NCBI GenBank assembly: GCA_016800925.1 | Contig: JABCPU010000138.1 | Location: 1-64,000 of the forward strand | DNA from: Suillus spraguei | Lineage: Eukaryota > Basidiomycota > Agaricomycetes > Boletales > Suillaceae | Direction: 5' to 3' | Length of the DNA stretch: 64,000 nucleotides | Part shown: positions 39,426 through 50,196 of the stretch, piece by piece | Numbering within the stretch: position 1 is the stretch's first letter | Layout: every line of letters starts with the position of its first letter | Notes under the pieces: model-generated | Seen by the model: only the letters and a program-made list of their open reading frames with translations | Database searches by the model: none | What the model was told of the DNA's origin: nothing | Made by a program: the position numbers and the translations under genes

Positions 39426-39680
39426 ATGTTCCCCGCTCCATTGTTAACACTTGTCTTAGTTTTGTCAATCACGGGATCGCCCGTTAAAGCTGCCAATTCC
39501 CCTACCCCCGTCCCCATTACCAGTAGGCTAAACTTCTCCAATGGTACTTATAACCTCGCAGCGCACGATAGAGCTCGGTTTCAGGCCCTTAGGAATCGCA
39601 GCAAGCATGGACAACGTCAGATTAACGTTCCTCTGACAAACAATCTTATAGCCTACACTATATCAGTGAACATTGGTAGT
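39426..39680 (+). pseudogene. 5' fragment of a secreted aspartic protease (polyporopepsin-like)
   Basis: The ATG at 39426 opens a signal peptide (LLTLVLVLSITGSPVKA) and a propeptide-like stretch (SRLNFSNGTYNLAAHDRARF), then INVPLTNNLIAYTISVNIG. In basidiomycete A1 peptidases this precedes the first catalytic DTG. The frame stops at once and no DTG or DSG site follows, so only the leader and prosegment survive. What follows belongs to an unrelated family. Confidence 0.6.
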
Positions 39681-39734
39681 TAAACAATACAAGGTATTCT
39701 TCGACCTAAAACCTTCATTGCATTTTGACCTGAT

Positions 39735-40747
39735 CGCTTGGTGTAGCCCTTTCACGCTGGGGTTGGGAACAGTAGTTTTTGACCTCATGTACCAAAACGT
39801 TTATCTTGGTACTGGAACGGGGTTCAATACCAACATCGTAGGTCCTACGTTCTAATTTCTCAATTCCGATGTCTCAACTTGCTTCAGGTCCCTGGTCCTA
39901 ATAACATCACATTGAACGGTATTCTGGTACCCCAGACGACGCCTGCCAACCTTGCGACGGTCTCATAGCTTTTCACCAATTATATCAATTTCGAAAGTTC
40001 GCCTGTCATTGCAGTGGGCAAGTCAACACTGCAGCCTGACGGTTCACAGATATCTTGGCTTAGCCAGGGGTTGCGAAGCCTCGAGCTAACAGTGCCCTTC
40101 AAGTCAACCACGCCGATCAACCCAATTCGGTCTATCCAGATAGGGAGTATGGCGCTCGCATTCACTCCAGAGACGGCATGGACCCCACAAGTGGATAGTA
40201 ACTCAGTTCATGCAACCATGGGTGAGTGATTTGGGTGAAAGCAGTGTTATTATGTCTTACTTGGGCACAACAGAATTGCCTTTTGGGTTTGGGTTGTCTA
40301 TCGATCAGATCCAGAATGAGTTTGTAATTGTCAAAAATGGTTCAAATGTAGCGGGTTTGAATATGGTATGGTCCTCCACTACATCTGCAATTTGTCAGTA
40401 ACCGTCTTGCTGCGCAGCCCCTGGGTGCATTGACGTCTTCAATCACTGTGCTGAGCCCGACAGACACTGAGGGCACTATTAACATAACCATTTTAAATAG
40501 CGTTTTGAATGCTACAGATCCAGAGCATAGTAGTTTCGTTGCATTCAGTAAGTGTGCTGTTTTCAAATGGTGCGATCGGTAATTGTATATTTTGCAGACA
40601 TGGAACTTACGGATTCTACCACGACTGACTTCCTGCTGGTCGGCAATTCTCGCGCAGTCGCGAATACGAGCATCGGTCAAATTACTTTGGACCCTATCAA
40701 GGTCAACGTGTCGACTGGTCTCAATGGCTTGCAAGGTCTGAAGGGGT
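39735..40747 (+). pseudogene. DUF3712-family protein, truncated and with a nonsense codon
   Basis: Five exon pieces are visible: about 39735-39837, 39888-40221, 40274-40365, 40418-40547, 40598-40747, joined by 50-52 bp introns that keep phase. The product would read NVYLGTGTGFNTNI, VPGPNNITLNGILVPQTTPA, SSPVIAVGKSTLQPDGSQIS, LPFGFGLSIDQIQNEFVIV, PLGALTSSITVLSPTDTEGT, and ITLDPIKVNVSTGLNGLQGL. This order fits the fungal DUF3712 family, proteins of unknown function usually with a membrane anchor and an extracellular part. A TAG at 39966-39968 interrupts a position normally Gln. The 5' part is missing, and after 40747 the sequence changes into CCGTCCCTGC-rich repeat. Confidence 0.7.
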
Positions 40748-41796
40748 ATGCTACTATCTATATGTTTTCTCAACTACGCCCCCTTACTCGTCACCGTCCC
40801 TGCTCCTGCCTCTTATGGTACTGTCACTGCTTCTTTTTTTTCCCATCACTCGGATTTTCCTTCCGATGTTACGTTCTCTTTACAGCACTGTCCCTGCATC
40901 ACTGGTTCTTTTCTTCTCACAGCCTCCGTCACTGGTTCTTTGCCGTTCCCACACCTGGCATCACTGCTGTCTTTTGGGTTCTCTTTACAGCATCGTCACT
41001 GCTGCGTGTCGCTTCCCACGACCTGCAGTCGTCCCTGCGTCCCTGCCCCTCAAAAGTCGCGATCCTTACATCACCGTCCCCGTCACTGCTGGGCATCCGA
41101 AACTCTGTTGCTGTGCTCTCTCTCTCTCAGACTCAAGCTCGTCCTCGTCGCATTCGGATCAGGTTCAATTGATTTTTGCATGTCTTCCTCCTTCTTTTCT
41201 GCACTCATCTTTTCAGATGCCCATCTGTCATCTTCAAATGTTCAGCACCCACCGGCCTCACCAATCCAGTGTTTCGACGTCTTTTTGGGTCGTGCCTGAA
41301 GCAAAGCCAGTTTTTCTCAAGTCTTGCATCACTGGCTCAAGTTGTTGCTTTTGATTCTCACTTTCGAGTGCAGGACGCTGCAACCCAAACCCGCCCATGG
41401 TTAGTCCTTTGTATGGGAACTGATGTCAACTGATTCATTTGTAGGACGTCAGAACGTCTTCCGCCCGTCTCCTGCTGTAACCCCTGGCTCTCGGGAATAT
41501 TACAGCTCTTTGCATAAAGGATGGCACTGGCATGAATTCTTTGTTCAATCAGGAAATGTCAGACTTGGTGAACTTTGCTCGTGTAGGCTCATACTACCCT
41601 TGTTATCATCCTCACAGTGTGGGATTTCGCAAGATCAGTTGTGACATGAAGCTTGCAGCAATCCAACTCCATGAACGGAACCTTCTAAGCCTTCGCGATA
41701 TCCTAGATTGCTGCAGATTTTTTAGACGTGCTTGGTTTCGGATTTTGAAGCTCTGGCATGAAACTGGTGATGTCGTAGACTGTCAGCCTGTGTGCT
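40748..41796. other. C/T-rich low-complexity region, no gene
   Basis: Dispersed copies of CCGTCCCTGCTCC, CACTGTCCCTG and CATCACTG motifs make long open frames of no coding value. No domain is recognised. Confidence 0.6.
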
Positions 41797-42240
41797 CACC
41801 AGCGGCTCCCTAAGGGGACTGCACATGTGGACTGTCCATGCACTGTCATGTGATACTCATATGATGTGTACCCTGCCCACCAGCGGCTCTGTGAGGGGAC
41901 CGCACATGTGGACAATCCATGCACTGTCATGTGACACGCATATTATGTGCCGTGCTCACCAGCGGCTCCCTAAGGGGACCGCACATATGGACAATCCATG
42001 CACTGTCATGTGACACACATATTATGTGTGCCATGCTCACCAGTGGCTCCCTAAGGGGACCGCACATGTGGACCGTCCATGCACTGTCATGTGATACTCA
42101 TATTATGTGTACCATGCCCACCAGCGGCTCTGTGAGGGGACCGCACATGTGGACCGTCCATGCACTGTCATGTGACACTCATATTATGTGTACCCAGCTC
42201 ACCAGCGGCTCCCTAAGGGGACTGCACATACACATGCATC
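41797..42240. repeat. 81 bp tandem repeat, six copies
   Basis: CACCAGCGGCTC starts recur at 41797, 41878, 41957, 42038, 42119 and 42200. Each unit contains GGGGACCGCACATGTGGAC, CCATGCACTGTCATGTGA and CATATTATGTG. Two versions alternate: CTCCCTAAGGGG and CTCTGTGAGGGG. The core GGCTCCCT.AGGGGACCG also appears alone near 42330 and 42466. The period is a multiple of three, so open frames with 27-residue repeats result. Confidence 0.85.
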
Positions 42241-43540
42241 ACACAGTGTCATCACCTTCCTAGGTGAACACCAGTTTCTTAACTCATAGTTGTGTTGCAG
42301 CTGCATGTCCTTCCACAACACTGGACGGCTCCCTCAGGGGACCGTTGCAATACACTCTCATTTGCAACTCATGCGTTGTGATAACGCTGCTCCAACGTTA
42401 ATTGATGTAATGGATATCAATACAATTACTACACTACTGTTGACATGTAGCACCGTGACAGTGAACGGCTCCCTGAGGGGACCGCACACATGACTGCTTG
42501 TTTCTTAGTGCATGTGATGCGCATGTGACTTTGTATATTGCAACCCTGTATGATGTGAGAATGATCTCTGGTGCAGTAAGTGACTACCCTTGGAATTGAA
42601 ATGATGATGACAGTCGAATACTGTCTATCTATCTGTTTCTCCGGCTGCAGGGGTCTAGCCATCCCCGTCCCAGCTCCTGCCTTTAAAGGCAATCATCCCT
42701 GCTTCTTATTTCCCATCCGCCATTTTTTTTTTAAAATGAAAATTCCTTACATCACTGTCCCTGCTGTCCCTGCTCCAGAAAGGAAACCGTCCCTGCTCTC
42801 AAAAGGAAACCGTCCCCGTCCCTGCTCGCAAAAGGCAACTGTCCCTGCTCTCAAAAGGAAACCGTCCCTGCTGTCATTCTATCTATATGCTGCATCCCTG
42901 CCCCAACTAAGATGATAACTGGCTTTGTCTTACAGCCGTCCGGCCTGGATTCGAAGTAATTCAATCTTCTCATGGGTCATTAGCGCGGTTAGTCGCTACC
43001 TGCATCTAACTGACTGTGCTCATAACTGCAGTGCAATTTTATGTATACACCAAACTCAACGTTTGTATCTTAGAAAAATTAGTACCCCCAATGACCAAAA
43101 TGAGCTGCCATTGGATGATACACTTGACGTTCTCAGGACGTGGGTGACCCTGGAGGCGGTGTGGGTAACATAACTCTGCTGGGGTGCAGATATATGTTGA
43201 ATGCTGCCTAGCTGCTATTCAACCCAAGGGTTTCTGGTCCAAGGCTCAGAGCTCAGAGGAGTAAAATCATTATTCAAACAGTAAGTCTCAGACTGCTACT
43301 GGTAGGTAGTGAAGTGGTGTAAAGACAGGTGCAAGGTAAGGTTCTTATGTACTCAGCCAAAATGCAGACCTAAGGTAAGGAAAGCCTAAGTAAGAGACAC
43401 TATGCAAAAACTACTGTTTCAAGGTCAGCCTGAGTTTGTCTGTTACAGCAGCTAGCGAGTGAGCAAGTGAAACTGGAATGCATATCCTGGTCACAGAGTT
43501 GGATATCAGGGGTCGAGGTACGAGCTCGACACTTATGTAA
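42241..43540. other. Repeat-rich spacer before the truncated Ty3 element
   Basis: Around 42760-42870 there are about four units of CCGTCCCTGCTCTCAAAAGG-type sequence. The rest has no recognisable gene. The junction with Ty3 sequence is at about 43541. Confidence 0.5.
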
Positions 43541-45531
43541 GGCCTTTGAATGGTCAACCGAATGTATGGACACCTTCGAAGAACTGAAACGACGCTTCAC
43601 TTCCCAACCGGTACTCCGTAACCCTGATCCTTCCCGACAATTTGCCATTGCTACCGACGCTTCGCTTGTAGCAACTGGCGGAGTTCTCCTGCAGACCGAT
43701 GAGAATGGTGTTTATCACCCATGTGCATATCTCTCACAGTCCTTGAACCCTGCGGAACGCAATTACCAGATCTTTGATCGAGAACTCCTTGCCATGATCC
43801 GGGCATTGAATGAATGGCATCATTATCTCGAAGGCAACCCACACCCCGTCCTGGTATTCACGACCATAAGAACCTTCTGTACTTTAGAAGTGCACAGAAG
43901 CTCACCCGTCGCCAAGCACGTTGGCAATTGATTTTGTCTATTTACGACATTGAACTGCATCACGTTGCAGGTACTAAATTAGTGGTACCTGATGCACTAT
44001 CCTGCCGGTCTGATTATGACTCTGGCAAAGACGATAACGAGGACCAGACCCTCCTCCCTGACGCTCTATTCGTTCGTCTTATCGACACCGACTTGAAGGA
44101 TGTGCTGTCATCCTCTGACCCCCTCGACGACCCTGTCTTCAAAACGGCATCTGATGCCCTTGAGGGCGTGTGCCTTCCCCCTATGAAATCGGCACTTTCT
44201 GACTGGAAGATTGAGGAGAACGTCCTCTATTTTAAAAACCGCGCCTATATTCCTCCGGCGCATCGCTCCGATATCCTGAAAAGGTATCATGATCATCCTA
44301 CCACGGGTCACCCTGGTAGATTCAAAACTGAAGAACTTGTAAAACGAGAAGCCTGGTGGCCTGCAATGGGCTCTTACATTCGGAAATACGTTGAGGGTTG
44401 CGCCCTTTGCCAGCAAATGAAAGCGGATACTCATCCTGTCCGACCCCCGCTCACGCCTATTCCCTCGTCGGCTGTTCGCCCATTCTCCCAGGTCTCCGTC
44501 GATCTCATCACTGACCTCCCCGTCTCTGGGGGCTTTGACAGTATCATGGTAGTGGTAGACCATGGCCTTACGAAGGGGGTAATTATTATCCCTTGTTTGA
44601 AAACCATCACTTCAGAAGGTGTGGCTAAGCTATTTTTAAAACATGTCTACCGACGATTTGGACTCCATGACAAAGTCATCTCGGATCGAGGACCGCAATT
44701 CCTATCTCGCTTCTCAAAGGAACTTGCCCGACTTCTTGACTACGTCATCGCTCCATCCACGGCTTACCACCCACAGACTGATGGCCAAACTGAGAGACTA
44801 AATCAAGAACTCGAAACGTATCTACGCATTTACTGCCGCAGCAATCCAGAAGACTGGGTAGAACATCTACCAATCGCCGAATTCGTCCATAACCACCGAA
44901 AACACGATGCAAGGAATGCATCACCCTTCTATTTGATGATGGGATACGAGCCACGCGCTATTCCCCATCTTATTACCGACTCATCCATACCCGCAGCAGA
45001 AGATCGAGTACGATCTCTGCAAAAGATAAGAGAAGAAGCAATCGCTTGCCACAATATTGCAATGCAAACGATGGCTGAACGATCCGAGGAGATAAATACA
45101 TCCCATGGAAGATCGGAGATAAGGTCTGGCTATCTGCCGCTAATCTTAGACTTAAACTTCCATCAAGAAAACTCGCGCCAAAGCGATACGGACCTTTCCC
45201 GATTATCGACGTCTTATCCCCCATCACGTTCACACTAAAACTCCCTCCGCAATGGAAGATCCACCCCACGTTCCACACTTCTGTCTTATCGTCCTATAGC
45301 GAAACGGACGTACATGGCCCGAACTTCCCCGAACCACCACCTGACATCATCGAAGAAGAAGAAGAATATGAAGTGGAAGCAATCCTTTCTCACAAAGGAA
45401 CCGGCAATCGCCGACGTTATCTTGTTTCCTGGAAAGGATATTCATCGGGAGATAACGAATGGCTCCCAGAAAAGAACTTGAAGAACTCCGCCCGAATCTT
45501 GAACGCTTATAAGAAGCAACATGCTCTCTGA
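43541..45531 (+). pseudogene. Pol fragment of Ty3 copy A (RNase H, integrase, chromodomain)
   Basis: RNase H ([16 protein letters not shown], then [18 protein letters not shown]), the integrase zinc region (HHPTTGHPG-like, then CALCQQMKAD) and the DDE core (VDLITDLPVSGGFDSIMVVV, ISDRGPQFLSRF, HPQTDGQTERLNQELE) are all recognisable. A chromodomain (EVEAILSHKGTGNRRRYLVS, then WKGYSSGDNEWLPE) precedes the stop at 45529-45531. Two single-base losses against copy B break the frame: TTCACGACC for TTCACCGACC near 43861, and GATCCGAGG for GATCCCGAGG near 45085. Confidence 0.9.
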
Positions 45532-47056
45532 CTATTCCTCAGTCAAATCAACTCGCGTCAAGCACCTGATTAACTACTATCTTGAAATGTCTTTTCCCAC
45601 TGCTTACATCACACCCGTCGTCGCCACCACCAACAACTCCGACTCTGAAGCTGAACAATATGGAACTCTCACCGCAGAAATCGACAACACCTCTTACATC
45701 GAAGCTGCCATCCTTTGTGAGGGACATGCCCTCGAAATCGAAAGAATCCTCACCGAAAGAGGTGCCTTCCCCGCTCTACTCATTGTTAACATCATCCGTA
45801 CTGCAGCCCTCATCGAAGCCACCGCTAAAGAAACTACAGAAATCACACTCCGTCACCATTACACTCATCTTCAAAAACGCATTCGTGCTTACACTATGCT
45901 GTTGCTTCCCGATTCTTTTAAGAACGATGTTGAAGAAGCTATTCACATCATTGCCGAACGTCGAGCAGGCGTTGCTCGACCTCCCTCTCCGCAAAGAGAT
46001 ACGCCACTTCCTATTCCAGCACCCGCCTCTTCGCGCATCTATTCTAGTCTTGATGCCTTTGCTGGCCTATACACTGCTGTGCAAGAAATTGGACAACTCA
46101 CCAACACGGTCGTCGACACCATCCAGAAATCAGTCGCTGAAACCAGAGCGGCCAGAAACCTAGTAGAAGAAGCTATCACTGATTTACAACAAACGCAAGA
46201 TGATCTTGCATCTCCCCGAACTCCATCCCCCATCGAACAGCCAATCTCACCACCTCCCGTAACGACCTCATTGGACTGCCCTGATTGGCTGTATGAACCT
46301 TGCACAAAGGAACAGTGTGAGGCCGCTAAATTACTAGGTATTCCGGCTACTGAGCTGGTGACACTCGGCCCCCGACTTCGCGACCTTCATATACACCCCC
46401 CAATGTCTATCCCACCATCATTCGGTCCAATGGACCCTGTCTCGCCAGTCTTAGTAAAAGATTTTGGCATAACATCTTCGTCCTCTTCCGACAAACTTCT
46501 TGCGGCTGCTGAACGAGCAGTTACCCCGGACCTCCCCATGTCAGCATACACGTTGTCCCCCGCCCAACAAGCGCAACTTAAGCGGGCTAACACCCTTGCC
46601 TTAAGACGTATGAAGAAGAACAAGGGAAAGAAGCGCGCCAGATCCACTAGCCCCCCGCCTATCATTTCCCCGTCTCCCTTATGCAAAGTCCATTCTAACC
46701 CCGACGAGAATATGAAATGCCGTGTCTGTGGATTGCTAGGACATCGCCAGAAGAATTGTGCGGAATATCAGTGCAAGGTTTGCAGATATTGGTCGCCCAC
46801 TCACCTATCCATTTATTGTCCTAAACGAGTTGGACCTCCCCCCTTCGAGTTAACATGGAAGGACGAAGGGTTTTATGACATGCTTCGTACTTGGGAGAAT
46901 CAGCTTGACGATGAATGTCTTCAAGCAAAGAAGAGACGGGACTCTAAATGGCGTGCTGGTCTTGAAGAAGCTGAGTATATGAGGGGTGGGTCCGTCGCCG
47001 ACGAAGACTACGACTGGAGTGATGATCCTGTTTACTATGCGAACCAAGATGAGTAA
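45521..47056 (+). CDS. Third ORF of the Ty3 element, zinc-knuckle protein (copy A)
   Basis: A 511-codon intact frame whose ATG overlaps the pol stop by 11 nt (45521-45531). The N-terminal half is helical and acidic (IEAAILCEGHALEIERILTE). A central coiled-coil-like part follows (AVQEIGQLTNTVVDTIQKSV), then Pro/Ser-rich linkers and a basic patch (RRMKKNKGKKRARS). Near residue 400 comes a CCHC knuckle, CRVCGLLGHRQKNC, followed by a second Cys/His cluster, CKVCRYWSPTHLSIYC, and an acidic tail ending DDPVYYANQDE. No signal peptide or membrane segment is seen, so it is not envelope-like. It is distinct from the element's own Gag, which has a separate knuckle. Function unknown; RNA or DNA binding is an inference. 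Confidence 0.85.
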   Translation: MLSDYSSVKSTRVKHLINYYLEMSFPTAYITPVVATTNNSDSEAEQYGTLTAEIDNTSYIEAAILCEGHALEIERILTERGAFPALLIVNIIRTAALIEATAKETTEITLRHHYTHLQKRIRAYTMLLLPDSFKNDVEEAIHIIAERRAGVARPPSPQRDTPLPIPAPASSRIYSSLDAFAGLYTAVQEIGQLTNTVVDTIQKSVAETRAARNLVEEAITDLQQTQDDLASPRTPSPIEQPISPPPVTTSLDCPDWLYEPCTKEQCEAAKLLGIPATELVTLGPRLRDLHIHPPMSIPPSFGPMDPVSPVLVKDFGITSSSSSDKLLAAAERAVTPDLPMSAYTLSPAQQAQLKRANTLALRRMKKNKGKKRARSTSPPPIISPSPLCKVHSNPDENMKCRVCGLLGHRQKNCAEYQCKVCRYWSPTHLSIYCPKRVGPPPFELTWKDEGFYDMLRTWENQLDDECLQAKKRRDSKWRAGLEEAEYMRGGSVADEDYDWSDDPVYYANQDE

Positions 47057-47088
47057 AGTCGGTGACTTTACGTATAAAAAGGGGGTAA

Positions 47089-47564
47089 TGTTACAATCGT
47101 ACGTGCCCCTATTCATTTTCTCTTTGTTCCTTTACTTGTATATTACGTAACATGACTCTGACTCATATGCTCAACGCATCTGTACTATAGTTGCCTTCCT
47201 TCTTTGGATACGCACTTACACTCTTACGTTTCTCTTGGTCCGTGCGCACATATTGGCCTATTTAAGCACGATGTACTTGTAGTAGATTCCCTACTTTAAT
47301 CTTACTGGGTTTTACCTGGAATCTCCTTCGCTTAGGTCTCCAACCTAAGTCGTCTTGAATCGTCTCTAAGTCTAAGCACTCCTTAGGCTTAGTCTCTATT
47401 CTCGCTGATACCTCTTAGACTTGTCTTTGAGGCTGAACCCTTGATCGTACTCGGAACGCGTCCCTTGTACTTTCACCTTGTCCTCTTCTGGACATTGTAA
47501 GAACTCCCAGCAGACCGTCTGTGTCTTTTCACTGTCGCTGGTGACGCCATCCCAGTTCGTAACA
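47089..47564 (+). repeat. 3' LTR of Ty3 copy A
   Basis: 476 bp, begins TGTTACAATCGTACG and ends CCCAGTTCGTAACA, so it has the short inverted ends TGTTAC / GTAACA. It is close to, but more diverged from, the LTR pair of copy B. Confidence 0.92.
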
Positions 47565-48156
47565 TGGTCAGCATGACCGGCTATGGTGGCCGACTGAGAC
47601 TGCACAGACAGCCATTCGAGATAGGAATTGCGCAAGAACACGGCTTCCTGGCGTTGAAGCCACAGAGCCATTTGTTCCTCGTAATCCCGCTTGTTGCTAG
47701 CCCGATAGGCTTCCTTAGCGAAGTCAATATGGAGGCGTTCTGGAAGTTCGGTGTTGAAACCGTCAGTGGTACCATACAACAAGATTGATTGGACGTAGTG
47801 CGAGAGTTTAGAAATATTAAAATGTTCACGAACTTCAAGTTCGTGCAGAATATCCTTGTTGGCATGAAATACTGCAAGGGCGTTCTCCAGATATTCAGGG
47901 TGTCAGATGTGTGTGTTCGGAGCTGTGCGAAGTAAGAAAAATCTAAGATAGCTCGTGCGACTACCAGCACTTGACTGGCAAATGAAAATTGATTATGTTA
48001 GCACAAAGTTCAAGCCACAAGCATGACATCAAGCATACCTTGGGACAGCGCCGGCCAGTAACCCTATGAAAACACGTTGCATTTGTTTGTGTTCTGTGCC
48101 CGTCCATTGTTTTACTGCTGATATTCCTTTTTTGAAGTGCCGAAGACCTGGATAGT
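47565..48156 (-). pseudogene. Plavaka-type transposase gene, downstream part
   Basis: The minus strand reads PGLRHFKKGISAVKQWTGTE next to the Ty3 insertion, then HKQMQRVFIGLLAGAVP, a small intron, VLVVARAILDFSYFAQLRTH, and further on TDGFNTELPERLHIDFAKEA and YRASNKRDYEEQMALWLQRQ. These are characteristic blocks of Plavaka (CACTA-related) transposases of agaricomycetes. It is interrupted on the right by Ty3 copy B and cut on the left by the LTR of copy A. One ATAGT target duplication is at 48152-48156. Confidence 0.8.
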
Positions 48157-48630
48157 TGTTACGAACTGGGGTGGCGTCACCAGCGACAGTGAAAAGACAC
48201 AGACGGTCTGCTGGGAGTTCTTACAATGTCCAGATAAGGACAAGGTGAAAGTACAAGGAACGCGTTCCGAGTACGATCAAGGGTTCAGCCTCAAAGACAA
48301 GTCTAAGAGGTATCTGCGAGAATAGAGACTAAGGCTAAGGAGTGCTTAGACTTAGAGACGATTCAAGACGACTTAGGTTGGAGGCCTAAGCGAAGGAGAT
48401 TCCAGGTAAAACCCAGTAAGATTAAAGTAAAGTATACAAGCGTAATACTACGTGCTTAAATAGGCCAATATGTGCGCACGGACCAAGAGAGACGTGAGAA
48501 TGTAAGTGCGTATCCCAAGAAGGAAGGCAACTATAGTACAGATGCGTTGAGCATATGAGTCGAATCATGTTACGTAATATACAAGGTAAATGAAGTGAGA
48601 AAATGAATAGGGGCACGTACGATTGTAACA
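48157..48630 (-). repeat. 3' LTR of Ty3 copy B
   Basis: 474 bp with ends TGTTAC / GTAACA. The sequence TTACCCCCTTTTTATACG directly to its right is the complement of the polypurine tract. Confidence 0.95.
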
Positions 48631-48661
48631 TTACCCCTTTTTATACGTAAAGTCACCGACT

Positions 48662-50196
48662 TTACTCATCTTGATTCGCATAGTAAACCGGATCATCACT
48701 CCATTCGTAGTCTTCGTCAGCAAAGGACCCACTCCTCATATACGCGGCTTCTTCCAGACCAGCGCGTCGTTTGGAGTCTCTTCTCTTTTCTGCTTGAATG
48801 CATTCATCGTCAAGCTGTTGCTCCCAAGCGTGGAGTGCGTCATAGAATCCCTCGTCTTTCCAAGTTAACTCGAAGGGAGGAGGCCCAACTCGTTTTGGGC
48901 AATAAAGGGATAAATGAGTTGGCGACCAATATCTGCAAACCTTGCACTGATATTCCGCACAATTCTTCTGACGATGTCCTAGCAACCACAGACGCGGCAT
49001 TTCATATTCTCGTCGGGGTTAGAATGGACTTTGCGCAAGGGAGACGGAGAGATGATCGGCGTGGGGCTGGTGGATCTGGCGCGCTTCTTTCCCTTATTCT
49101 TCTTCATACGTTTTAAGGCAAGGGTGTTAGCTCGCTTGAGTTGCGCCTGTTGAGCGGGAGACAACGTGTATGCTGACATGGGGAGGTCCGGGGTAACTGC
49201 TCGTTCAGCAGCCGCAAGAAGTTCGTCGGAGGAGGACGAGGAAGTTATGCCAAAATCTTTTACTAAGACTGGCGAGACAGGGTCCATTGGACCGAATGAT
49301 GATGGGATAGTCATCGGGGGATGTATATGAAGATCACGAAGTCGGGGGCCGAGCGTTACCAGCTCAGTGGCTGGAATACCTAGTAGTTTAGCGGCCTTAC
49401 ACTGTTCCTTCGTGCAAGGTTCATACAGCCAATCAGGGCAATCAAATGATGTCGTTGCGGAAGGTGGTGGGATTGGCTGTTCGATAGGGGAAGGAGTTCG
49501 GGGAGATGCAAGATCAGCTTGCGTCTGTTGTAAATCCGTGATAGCTTCTTCTACTAGATTTCTTGCTGCTCTGGTTTCAGCGACTGACTGCTGGATGGTA
49601 TCGACAACTGTGTTGGTGAGTTGCCCAATTTCTTGCACAGCAGTGTATAGGCCAGCAAAGGCATCAAGACTAGAATAGATGCGCGAAGGAGCGGGTGCTG
49701 GAATAGGAAGTGGCGTATCTCTTTGCGGAGAGGGAGGTCGAGCAACGCCTGCTCGACGTTCGGCAATGATGTGAATAGCTTCTTCAACATCGTTCTTAAA
49801 AGAATCGGGAAGCAACAGCATAGCGTAAGCACGAATGCGTTTTTGGAGATGAATGAAACAGTGACGGAGTGTGATTTCTGTAGTTTCTTTAGCGGTGGCT
49901 TCGATGAGGGCTGCAGTGCGGATGATGTTAACAATGAGTAGAGCAGGGAAGGCACCTCTTTCGGTGAGGATTCTATCAATTTCGAGGGCATGTCCCTCAC
50001 AGAGGATGGCGGCTTCGATGTAAGAGGTGTTGTCGATTTCTGCAGTGAGAGTTCCATATTGTTCAGCTTCAGAGTCGGAGTCGTTGGTGGCAGCGACGAC
50101 AGGTGTGATGTAAGCAGTGGGGAAAGGCATTTCGAGATAGTAGTTAATCAGATACTTAACGCAAGTTGATTTGACTGAAGGGTAATCAGAGGGCAT
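48662..50196 (-). CDS. Third ORF of the Ty3 element (copy B), frame break near the zinc knuckle
   Basis: Homologous to the ORF at 45521-47056 over its whole length. The ATG at 50194-50196 overlaps the pol stop (50186-50188) by 11 nt, exactly as in copy A. At about 48990 one base is missing (GTGGTTGC here, GTGGATTGC in copy A), which breaks the frame inside the first knuckle after CRVCG. The remaining 112 codons, including CKVCRYWSPTHLSLYC, continue in another frame. Apart from that, differences from copy A are scattered substitutions. Confidence 0.85.

Larger units (their letters stand above)
43541..47564 (+). mobile_element. Ty3/chromovirus copy A, 5'-truncated
   Basis: Homology to the complete element at 48157-55774 starts abruptly inside reverse transcriptase/RNase H (TAAGGCCTTTGAATGG) and continues through RNase H, integrase, chromodomain, a third ORF and a 3' LTR at 47089-47564. 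Gag, protease, most of reverse transcriptase and the 5' LTR are missing. A purine-rich AAAAAGGGGG just before the LTR is the likely polypurine tract. The right flank (from 47565) is Plavaka sequence, so the element was inserted in, or recombined into, that transposon. Confidence 0.9.

Noticed and set aside
41797..42240. CRISPR-like array
   Set aside because: Units are contiguous 81 bp tandem copies without unique spacers, and the genome is eukaryotic.
41792..42263. Repeat protein with 27-residue units
   Set aside because: The frame is open only because the unit length is a multiple of three; there is no start context, flanking exon or non-repeat domain.
45521..47056. Reading the third Ty3 ORF as an envelope gene
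   Set aside because: No signal peptide, no membrane segment and no glycoprotein-like cysteine pattern; the knuckles point to nucleic-acid binding.
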